The notes below the pieces were generated by a model. That model saw only the letters and a list, made by a program, of their open reading frames with translations. It searched no databases and was not told the origin of the DNA. From JAVBUZ01 sp031554725 (lineage in GTDB: Bacteria; Bacillota; Clostridia; Lachnospirales; Lachnospiraceae), in assembly GCA_031554725.1 (NCBI GenBank), contig JAVBUZ010000243.1, positions 1-7,156 on the forward strand: a stretch of DNA of 7,156 bases. The letters run 5' to 3'. The position numbers and the translations under genes are program-made. Of this stretch, positions 1-6,202 are shown piece after piece (positions within the stretch are counted from its first letter, which is position 1; the number at the start of each line of letters is the position of its first letter).

Positions 1-2051
1 TTCTCTGTCTGTGCTCCATCCAGTAGATTGAAATACAGTGGACGAACAAGTCTTGCCTGCCTGTTTGTATCCAGAGTATATTTTTCTTTTCTCATTAATT
101 CCTGATATGCTTTTCTACATCCTTCCGCAAATTCATGATAAGAATTTGCTTCTGTTTTCTTCCCTAAGGCATTGGAGATTTCAGTCATTAACTCCATGAT
201 ATAACAGGTATATGCGGTTGCTTCCTCTGGATGTGGACTTGCAAAATCCGAAAAACCTGTCAAATGTACATCTGCTGGTTCCGCCCATTCCCCATATGCC
301 TGCCCATAGTTGGAAATATAACGGTTATACTCTTTCGAAAGTCCAGTTGGCTTTGCTGTTGGATAAATTTTTCTACACCGCTTTTGCATAAATTCAGCGT
401 ATTTTGCCATTCCCTCATAAAAGTCTGAAATAAAGCGGATATCATCATACTGCTTCCAAAGCATATATGGCATAATGACACCTGCATCGGCCCATCCAAT
501 AGAACCATCCATAAATTTCATGTAGAAATCCACACCACCCTCTGGAACAATCTGGGGAAGTTTTCCGTCTTTCTTCTGCCAGTCATACAAATCCACAATA
601 TATTTTCTGGCAAATGTAGAATAATTAAATAAATAGTTTGCCGTTCTACAGAAAATTTGCGCATCTCCTGACCATCCATGACGTTCTCTTGTTGGACAAT
701 CTGTAGGAATGTCAGCAGAATTGCTTTTGGCAGACCATATGGTACTTTCTACCAATGCGTTAAGCAATGGGTTAGAGCTTTCAAAGAAGCCTGTCTGTTC
801 CATGGCAGAGTAAACTGCGATTCCTGTAAAGTCTTCCGCTTTCAGATCGACTTTAGAGTCTAGCAATATATATTGAAATCCAAAAATTGCAAATTTTGTC
901 TTGTAGTGATTTTCCCCCTCTTTACAGGTATAATGCACTTCCTGTAATGGAGAAGTCAACTTTTTATTACTACACTGAATATTCTTCTGGGTAAATTCGC
1001 CTTCTGCATCAATTAACTCGCCAAACCGCAAATAAATTTCATCCCCTGCATGTGCATTGACATTAAACTCCACATATCCAGCGAAGTTCTGTCCAAAATC
1101 TAAGACAGTATTTCCTATTGGGGTCAAGAACTTCTTGGGCTTAAATCGCTCCATCTCTTTTAATGGAACATTGTTTGATGCGGTAGGAACTACAGCATTT
1201 TCCACCTTAGCAATCTTAGCTTTATTTTCATAGGAGGGACTACGTCTTGCATCTACAACTTCTCCATCTTTATTATCTGCAAAGCGAATCTCACCATCGT
1301 TTGACCAATCCCAAGTTTCATCAGAACAAATTGTGGTGTGATTGCCATCCAAATCCTCTATTTCTAACTGTGCTAGCACCTTCGTCTCTATACCATATTG
1401 ATTCTTCAATGCCCACGCACCAACAGATCCTCGATACCAACCATCAGCCAGTTGAACCGTGATTTCATTCTCACCTTCTTTTATCTGTTTGGTGACATCA
1501 ATGGTCTGATATTGGATTCTACGTTTGTAATCCGTAATACCAGGTGCCAATACAAAATCCCCAGCCTTCTCACCATTAATGCATGCTTCATAAACTCCAC
1601 AAGCAGTAATGTATAGTCTGGCTTTTCTGATATTAGGCTTGTTAACGGTAAAACGCTTTCTGAAACAGTCCACGGGATACCGCCGTTTTTTATCTATGTT
1701 ATAATTACCAGTAATCCACTTTGCCTTCCAGTCTTCTTTCTTAGCCAAGCCCAGCTCAAAGGTTGCACTATCACTCCATAGACCTACTTCGCCATTTTCA
1801 TCCCACAATCTCACTTTCCAGTGTACTGCACTGCGGCTCTCTAATTTTACTCCTTCATAGCTGATTTTTGTCATGCTACTGTTTTCTACTTTTCCTGAAT
1901 TCCAAAGCAACTTACCATAATCCGAAACCGCTTCTATCTCATATGCTGTCTGGGTACATCCTCCTTCGCAGTTCCAGAAAAATCTTGGTTTCATAATATC
2001 AATGCCTATTGGATTTATTAAGTATTCCGTTTGTAGATTAATTGCCCGCAT
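1..2051 (-). CDS. Alpha-L-rhamnosidase, GH78 (3' part off window)
   Basis: Inverting GH78 enzyme that hydrolyses terminal alpha-L-rhamnose from glycosides. There are 683 residues in the window; the C-terminus lies beyond position 1. No stop or frameshift was found in the stretches I translated. An N-terminal Fn3-like domain (about 1-105, with NPIGIDIMKPRFFW) leads into the rhamnosidase N domain (ACGVYEACING near 150-160, LADGWYRG at 201-208). A beta-sandwich follows (FGQNFAGY near 317-324), then the (alpha/alpha)6 catalytic barrel. The motif DCPTRERHGWSGDAQ starts at residue 451. D451, E456, W460 and D463 have the same spacing as Asp567, Glu572, Trp576 and Asp579 of Bacillus BsRhaB, so E456 is the likely general acid. 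The second catalytic Glu should lie past the edge. No signal peptide is seen, so it is probably cytoplasmic. ATG at 2051 is chosen because AAGGAG lies 6 bases upstream; an in-frame ATG at 2090 lacks such a site. It follows the GH3 gene after 73 bases. Family certain; substrate not. Confidence 0.94.
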   Translation of the reverse strand, partial: MRAINLQTEYLINPIGIDIMKPRFFWNCEGGCTQTAYEIEAVSDYGKLLWNSGKVENSSMTKISYEGVKLESRSAVHWKVRLWDENGEVGLWSDSATFELGLAKKEDWKAKWITGNYNIDKKRRYPVDCFRKRFTVNKPNIRKARLYITACGVYEACINGEKAGDFVLAPGITDYKRRIQYQTIDVTKQIKEGENEITVQLADGWYRGSVGAWALKNQYGIETKVLAQLEIEDLDGNHTTICSDETWDWSNDGEIRFADNKDGEVVDARRSPSYENKAKIAKVENAVVPTASNNVPLKEMERFKPKKFLTPIGNTVLDFGQNFAGYVEFNVNAHAGDEIYLRFGELIDAEGEFTQKNIQCSNKKLTSPLQEVHYTCKEGENHYKTKFAIFGFQYILLDSKVDLKAEDFTGIAVYSAMEQTGFFESSNPLLNALVESTIWSAKSNSADIPTDCPTRERHGWSGDAQIFCRTANYLFNYSTFARKYIVDLYDWQKKDGKLPQIVPEGGVDFYMKFMDGSIGWADAGVIMPYMLWKQYDDIRFISDFYEGMAKYAEFMQKRCRKIYPTAKPTGLSKEYNRYISNYGQAYGEWAEPADVHLTGFSDFASPHPEEATAYTCYIMELMTEISNALGKKTEANSYHEFAEGCRKAYQELMRKEKYTLDTNRQARLVRPLYFNLLDGAQTE

Positions 2052-2057
2052 ATATCT

Positions 2058-2063
2058 CTCCTT
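2058..2063 (-). promoter_or_regulatory. Ribosome binding site of the rhamnosidase gene
   Basis: AAGGAG on the minus strand, 6 bases before ATG at 2051. It decides the start in favour of 2051 over the in-frame ATG at 2090. The 73-base gap (2052-2124) otherwise shows no promoter or terminator that I can support. Confidence 0.85.
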
Positions 2064-2124
2064 CTTTCCTCTTATAAATTTTATGGCCATCATACTACCA
2101 ATCAGCCATTTTAATATCCACAAG

Positions 2125-4488
2125 CTACTTTATGATGCCCATCATCCTTCCAATTCCACGGAAGTAATGACCATTTGCCATATCAAGCATTCCTGGTAAC
2201 AGACCGCCTTTTATTCCCCCACTTATCATCATAGAACGCAGGGGGCTTCCAGCACTAGAGGACATCATCATTCGAAATTCGGCTTCATTCTCCTCTGTAA
2301 TTTTACCCATCCCTTTTCTTATAACACCTTCCGTGGCTTTATACATGATTTTCATAATCCAAGATTCTTTGCGCATTTCTTCTACAGAATTGTCCATAGT
2401 AAATGTGCCCTTGTGTTGAATTTCCTCCACACAAGAATGTCCAAGCATTTTTTCCCATTGTTCTTTTGTTGGAACACCTCTTAAATTTTCATACCAGCTA
2501 TCATTCTGCCAAACTTGTGGCTCTAACTGCTCGCCCTTCACAAATAGTACCTGACTCAAATTAATGTCCCTACTGCTGCTTCCAATTTGAATTACATAAT
2601 TCCCTTCTGGTACCAGCCAATTATTATGATAGATGGAAAAACTACGCTCATCCAAGGTAAAAGATACTTCCTTGCTTTCTCCCGGCTGTAATTCCACTTT
2701 CGTAAACCCTTTTAACTCCTTTTCTGGACGATGTATCACAGGATTTTTCTCCGAAATATACAGTTGTACAACTTCCTTACCTGCTGTTTCTCCAGTATTG
2801 GTAATTTTACAGGTTACCTTCACACAACTATCATTCTGCATAATCTGCATATCTGAATAAGTAAAGGTCGTATAAGAAAGGCCATAGCCAAAAGGAAAAC
2901 GTACTTCCTTTGCTGCCTTATCATAATAGCGGTATCCGACATAAATTCCTTCACGGTACTGTGCAGTCTTCTGCCCACTGTAATAAGTAGCTGAAATACA
3001 ATCGCTGTAATGCATGGGCCATGTTTCTGCCAGTTTTCCACTAGGATTAATCTTTCCATATAAAATATTTGCTATTGCTTCTGCTCCTGCCTGCCCAGAT
3101 AATCCTGCATACAAAATACCTTTTACCTGATCTGCCCAGGGACACTCCACCGCAGAACCACACATCAAAACAACAATAGTATTTGGATTTGCTCTAGCTG
3201 TTGCCTCAATCATCTGTAAATGACCTTCTGGCATAAGCATATTTTCTCTGTCAAAGCCTTCTGATTCACACATTTCTGGCAATCCAGCAAATACAATGGC
3301 AATATCTGCACTCCTTGCAATCTTTGTTACCTCTTCTAAGGCTTCCTTATTGGTCGCTCCACGCTCATCACATCCTAAAGCAAAGGAAATATGTGGAATG
3401 GCATCTATTGGTTGCACAACTTTTGTCGGGTTGATATGACTACTTCCAGTTCCCTGATAACGGATTTTTTCTGCCATTTTTCCGATGAGCGCCACTTTTT
3501 TGCCTTCAGGTATCGGTAGAATTTTTTCGTTTTTTAATAAGACCATACCTTCTTCCGCTGCATATCTCGCCACTTTATGATGAGAATCCATATCAAACTC
3601 TTTTTTCTCTGTTCTACGATTTGCTGCACATTTTAAAATTAGTTCAAGCATGCGGTCTACATTTTCGTCAATAATAGCTTCTGATAATTTCCCCTCTTTT
3701 ACTGCCTGAATCACTTCCCGTTCCATATACTCACTTCCGCCTGGCATATTCAGGTCACAACTAGCCTCAAATCCTTTGATGCGATCGCTCATGGCACCCC
3801 AGTCAGTGACTACGATTCCGTCAAATCCCCATTCTTTTCTTAGAATATTGTCTAGCAACATTTTATTGTCACTGCAATGTTCTCCATTAATTTTATTATA
3901 GGCACACATAACCGTGGAAGGATGCCCCTCTTTTACGGCTATCTCAAATGCCGTAAGATAGATTTCTCGCAAGGTACGCTCATCCATCACACTGTCTGAA
4001 TTAAAACGTTTGTACTCTTGTGAATTACATGCAAAATGTTTTAAGGATGTCCCCACGCCATTACTTTCACCACCTGCAATAAACGATGCTGCCATCTTTC
4101 CTGCAAGGTAAGGATCTTCACTCAAGTATTCAAAGTTACGTCCACACAGCGGATTTCTTTTGATGTTTGCTCCTGGACCTAATACCACATCCACATCATA
4201 GGCAAGTGCCTCCTGTGTGATTGTTTCCCCAATGAGGCGCATAAGCTCCACATTCCAGCTTGCCGCAGTAGTCACTGCCGTCGGAAAACAAGTGGCAGGC
4301 TTTGACTCATTTACTCCAAGCATATCTGCTGTGGCTTCCTGCTTTCGCAATCCATGAGGGCCATCACACATCATAAGGGATGGTATGTTATATTTCTCCA
4401 TATCCTTGGTATGCCAAAAATCTTTTCCGCTACATAATGCTACTTTGTCTTCCAATGTCATTTTACAAATGATATTCTGATGCTTCAT
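2125..4488 (-). CDS. GH3 beta-glucosidase-like glycoside hydrolase
   Basis: Retaining exo-acting GH3 enzyme, most likely a beta-glucosidase, 787 residues from ATG at 4488. Order: GH3 N-terminal barrel (about 10-290), GH3 C-terminal domain (about 315-545), Fn3-like domain (about 560-640), then a tail of about 135 residues. Substrate-pocket signatures are CDGPHG (D42), GRNFEYLSEDPYLAG (R117) and SLKHFACN (K150, H151). The nucleophile is D229 in GIVVTDWGAM. The acid/base is probably E410 in ESEGFDR. FPFGYGLSYT (531-540) and LVPEGNYVIQIGSSS (625-639) are typical of the C and Fn3 domains. There is no signal peptide or lipobox, so it is cytoplasmic. A GTG at 4506 directly after the symporter stop would add six residues, but the AAAGGA ribosome site lies within that stretch, which favours ATG 4488. 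It sits 18 bases after the symporter gene and was probably co-transcribed. GH3 also includes beta-xylosidases and other activities, so specificity is inferred from context. Confidence 0.95.
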   Translation of the reverse strand: MKHQNIICKMTLEDKVALCSGKDFWHTKDMEKYNIPSLMMCDGPHGLRKQEATADMLGVNESKPATCFPTAVTTAASWNVELMRLIGETITQEALAYDVDVVLGPGANIKRNPLCGRNFEYLSEDPYLAGKMAASFIAGGESNGVGTSLKHFACNSQEYKRFNSDSVMDERTLREIYLTAFEIAVKEGHPSTVMCAYNKINGEHCSDNKMLLDNILRKEWGFDGIVVTDWGAMSDRIKGFEASCDLNMPGGSEYMEREVIQAVKEGKLSEAIIDENVDRMLELILKCAANRRTEKKEFDMDSHHKVARYAAEEGMVLLKNEKILPIPEGKKVALIGKMAEKIRYQGTGSSHINPTKVVQPIDAIPHISFALGCDERGATNKEALEEVTKIARSADIAIVFAGLPEMCESEGFDRENMLMPEGHLQMIEATARANPNTIVVLMCGSAVECPWADQVKGILYAGLSGQAGAEAIANILYGKINPSGKLAETWPMHYSDCISATYYSGQKTAQYREGIYVGYRYYDKAAKEVRFPFGYGLSYTTFTYSDMQIMQNDSCVKVTCKITNTGETAGKEVVQLYISEKNPVIHRPEKELKGFTKVELQPGESKEVSFTLDERSFSIYHNNWLVPEGNYVIQIGSSSRDINLSQVLFVKGEQLEPQVWQNDSWYENLRGVPTKEQWEKMLGHSCVEEIQHKGTFTMDNSVEEMRKESWIMKIMYKATEGVIRKGMGKITEENEAEFRMMMSSSAGSPLRSMMISGGIKGGLLPGMLDMANGHYFRGIGRMMGIIK

Positions 4489-4497
4489 ATTCAACAG

Positions 4498-4503
4498 TCC
4501 TTT
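4498..4503 (-). promoter_or_regulatory. Ribosome binding site of the GH3 gene
   Basis: AAAGGA on the minus strand, 9 bases before ATG at 4488 and right after the symporter TAA and a GTG triplet. It argues that GTG 4506 is not the start, since it would place the ribosome site inside the coding region. The tight spacing suggests translational coupling to the symporter gene. Confidence 0.7.
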
Positions 4504-4506
4504 CAC

Positions 4507-5985
4507 TTATTTTGCAGTGGAATTTTTCTTTGCTTCATTACGTTCTGCAATAACTGCCTGTTTTTCCTCTAATCCCTTTTCTACATTGATAAAAGTTAAA
4601 AATACAATGATAATAATAGATGTTACAATTTCTAATCCTAAAAAGGAAAATGTAATTGCATTTTGTACCGCAGCTGTTTGTTCATATGCAACTGTCATTC
4701 CAGCAACTAAATCAGGTGCCTGATAACCAGCATTTGCTAGCAGCCAGTTAAAAATTCCTGTGCAGACTCCAACTATTGTCACTGTGATAATACTGTAAAT
4801 AGACATTGCCGCTCCATCTACACGGAAGCCATGCTTCCATTCTAAGTGATCATAAGTGTCTGCCATCAGAGCCATAAAGACATATGCACTTGGTAAGCCA
4901 CCCATATTTTTAATAAACTGTCCCACCAGTACTACCACTATATTGGTTGGATTTATCAAGCATATTGCTGAGCCAATGGCGTAAATCACAAAACCCATTA
5001 AGGTAACATTCCTTTTTCCAAACTTTTTAGCAAGTGGCCATACCAAAAAAATACCAATTCCCATTGGGATTCCACCAATAACAGAAATCATCGTCTGTGT
5101 TATACCATCTGAATAGCTACCAAGTACATAATTGCAATAATACACCAACGAAATATTTTTAAAGCAGGCGCCAACCGTATAAATCAAGAAGTAAAGAAGC
5201 AGAAACATCATGTATTTGTCGGTAAACACTGCTTTCATCTGCTTGTTATCTGGAAGAGGTTCTTGGTCTATGAATTCTGCACTTTCTTCTGTCACACGTT
5301 CCTTGGTAAAATAGTATTCCATTAGCGTTAATGGAAGTGTTAAAATTGATAAAATCACTGCCATCATAAGCCACGCAGATTTATCTACGCCAATAGCTGG
5401 AAGTACTACCATCGGAAACACCAGTGCCACAAGAATGCCAGTAATCATAATCGTTGCCACGTTGTTGAATACCGCAAGTACGCCTCGCTGCTCGGTCTTT
5501 CTTGTAGAAAGTGGAACCATCAGATTATGGGACATATTATAAATAGTATAAGCAAAGGAATAGAACAGATTATAAGAAATCATGACCCAAATCACTTCCA
5601 CTGTTTCATTTCCTTGTGGAACAGTAAACAATAGAATTCCTGTGATTGGTAGCAAAATCGCTGACAGTAAAAGGTATGGTCGTGCTTTTCCCTGCTTTGT
5701 CCTTGTGTGGTCAATAATATATCCCATAATTACATTTGTAATTGCATCTATAATTTTGGATATAATAGGAAAAACCATTAAAAAGAATCCGCCCCAGATG
5801 CTGGTCAGTTTTAATACATCTGTATAGAATACATTCAGATAGGAAGCTAATACCGCATTAAGTAACAATGCCCCCGCTGGTCCCATTAAATACCCAATCC
5901 ATTTTTCTTTGTTTTTCACATCCGTCGATTTCGTTTTGCTATCAAATAACTTTGAATTTAAAAATTTTGCATTTATTTCTTTCAT
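4507..5985 (-). CDS. GPH-family (MelB-like) MFS sugar:cation symporter
   Basis: Integral inner-membrane transporter of the glycoside-pentoside-hexuronide:cation symporter family, 492 residues. This is within the usual 450-510 range. There are about twelve hydrophobic segments, from GYLMGPAGALLLNAVLASYL near residue 31 to the IVTSIIIIVFLTF helix near 453-465. The family motif lies at 80-103 (DAIT, IIDHTRTKQGKARP), with D80 and D92 equivalent in position to cation-site acidic residues in MelB. A second conserved loop, ADTYDHLEWKHGFRVDG, is at 375-391. Both ends are hydrophilic and cytoplasmic in the usual topology. The open frame extends 66 residues further upstream to 6183, but that stretch covers a hairpin and promoter elements. 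AAGGAG 7 bases before ATG 5985 fixes the start. It is the first gene of the operon with the GH3 and GH78 enzymes, so it probably imports an intact beta- or rhamno-glycoside. The substrate cannot be read from sequence. Confidence 0.93.
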   Translation of the reverse strand: MKEINAKFLNSKLFDSKTKSTDVKNKEKWIGYLMGPAGALLLNAVLASYLNVFYTDVLKLTSIWGGFFLMVFPIISKIIDAITNVIMGYIIDHTRTKQGKARPYLLLSAILLPITGILLFTVPQGNETVEVIWVMISYNLFYSFAYTIYNMSHNLMVPLSTRKTEQRGVLAVFNNVATIMITGILVALVFPMVVLPAIGVDKSAWLMMAVILSILTLPLTLMEYYFTKERVTEESAEFIDQEPLPDNKQMKAVFTDKYMMFLLLYFLIYTVGACFKNISLVYYCNYVLGSYSDGITQTMISVIGGIPMGIGIFLVWPLAKKFGKRNVTLMGFVIYAIGSAICLINPTNIVVVLVGQFIKNMGGLPSAYVFMALMADTYDHLEWKHGFRVDGAAMSIYSIITVTIVGVCTGIFNWLLANAGYQAPDLVAGMTVAYEQTAAVQNAITFSFLGLEIVTSIIIIVFLTFINVEKGLEEKQAVIAERNEAKKNSTAK

Positions 5986-5992
5986 AATATGT

Positions 5993-5998
5993 CTCCTT
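5993..5998 (-). promoter_or_regulatory. Ribosome binding site of the symporter gene
   Basis: AAGGAG on the minus strand, 7 bases before ATG at 5985. This is a near-ideal site, and it rejects the 66-residue upstream extension of the same open frame. Confidence 0.88.
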
Positions 5999-6006
5999 CC
6001 ACCCAC

Positions 6007-6043
6007 AAAAAATACCCGTAGATTTTCATGTTCTACGGGTATT
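6007..6043 (-). terminator. Terminator-like hairpin in the operon leader
   Basis: Perfect inverted repeat with arms 6011-6022 and 6032-6043 (AATACCCGTAGA on the plus strand), 12 bp, with a 9-base loop. Read on the minus strand, it is followed by a run of T (six in all, the first two inside the stem, to 6007). This is the layout of an intrinsic terminator. It ends only 8 bases before the symporter AAGGAG. No minus-strand gene lies upstream of it within the window, so it would act on the operon's own leader (attenuation), on stray antisense transcripts from the regulator gene, or as a 5' stabilising stem. In the plus direction the sequence after the stem is less U-rich. The structure is seen directly; the role is inferred. 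Confidence 0.6.
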
Positions 6044-6067
6044 ATATATTTTCTCAAGATATTATTC

Positions 6068-6096
6068 TTGTAATTATGTATACTATTTTGTAAAAT
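6068..6096 (+). promoter_or_regulatory. Candidate promoter of the AraC-type regulator
   Basis: -35 TTGTAA at 6068-6073, a 17-base spacer, and -10 TAAAAT at 6091-6096 (five of six matches). Transcription would begin near 6103 and leave an untranslated leader of about 90-100 bases if translation starts at 6191 or 6203. The -10 lies in the right arm of the 6080-6101 palindrome, so a protein bound there would block it. Confidence 0.5.
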
Positions 6097-6106
6097 AGTA
6101 TGTAAA
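6077..6106 (-). promoter_or_regulatory. Candidate promoter of the symporter-GH3-GH78 operon
   Basis: On the minus strand, TTTACA (6106-6101) or TTACAT (6105-6100) lies 18 or 17 bases before TATACA (6082-6077). Both boxes are imperfect, as is common for activator-dependent promoters. The start would be near 6070, giving a leader of about 85 bases that contains the 6007-6043 hairpin. A competing -10, an exact TATAAT on the minus strand at 6046-6041, has no good -35. Confidence 0.4.
6080..6101. repeat. Palindrome, 10-bp arms, likely operator
   Basis: Arms 6080-6089 (ATACTATTTT) and 6092-6101 (AAAATAGTAT) are perfect complements around a central GT. It overlaps the -10 of the rightward promoter candidate and fills the spacer of the leftward one. 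A dimeric repressor or activator bound here could control both directions. I do not recognise the motif. AraC-family proteins more often use direct repeats, so another regulator is possible. Confidence 0.6.
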
Positions 6107-6135
6107 TATATAAATATGGTGGAGCGTAGTAAAAG

Positions 6136-6159
6136 GTTGAATAAAAATGCATGTTCAAC
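6136..6159. repeat. Short inverted repeat GTTGAA / TTCAAC
   Basis: Arms 6136-6141 and 6154-6159, 6 bp, with a 12-base spacer that contains the self-complementary ATGCAT. It lies upstream of the leftward promoter candidate, where an activator site would be expected. The arms are short, and chance is possible in AT-rich DNA. Confidence 0.3.
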
Positions 6160-6171
6160 TATTGATTTGAG

Positions 6172-6189
6172 TGCGCGTCGCAACGCGCA
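6172..6189. repeat. GC-rich palindrome next to the regulator start
   Basis: TGCGCGT (6172-6178) and ACGCGCA (6183-6189) with a 4-base centre CGCA. This is a sharp GC island in an AT-rich spacer, one base before ATG 6191 and 13 bases before ATG 6203. It could be a DNA operator, or an RNA hairpin in the regulator's leader that limits ribosome access. Confidence 0.55.
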
Positions 6190-6202
6190 GATGGGTATAA
6201 AT

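Noticed and set aside
2052..2090. In-frame ATG at 2090 as the rhamnosidase start
   Set aside because: It has no good ribosome site, whereas AAGGAG lies 6 bases before ATG 2051, and the conserved N-terminus begins after 2051.
2002..2199. Plus-strand open frame of 65 codons spanning the GH3-GH78 junction
   Set aside because: It is antisense to both genes over most of its length, has no ribosome site, and its product resembles nothing I know.
4489..4506. GTG at 4506 as the GH3 start
   Set aside because: The AAAGGA ribosome site at 4503-4498 lies inside this six-codon stretch and serves ATG 4488.
5582..5827. Plus-strand open frame of 81 codons inside the symporter gene
   Set aside because: It is wholly antisense to conserved symporter coding sequence, including the family motif, so it is a reading-frame shadow.
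6055..6070. Short inverted repeat CAAGA / TCTTG in the divergent spacer
   Set aside because: Only 5-bp arms, expected by chance in AT-rich DNA.
5986..6183. A 66-residue N-terminal extension of the symporter in the same open frame
   Set aside because: It runs across the hairpin and candidate promoters, is not typical of GPH transporters, and the ideal AAGGAG precedes the internal ATG at 5985.
5986..6202. Catabolite-repression (cre) operator in the divergent spacer
   Set aside because: I looked for a cre-like palindrome with a central CG and saw none that fits the consensus.
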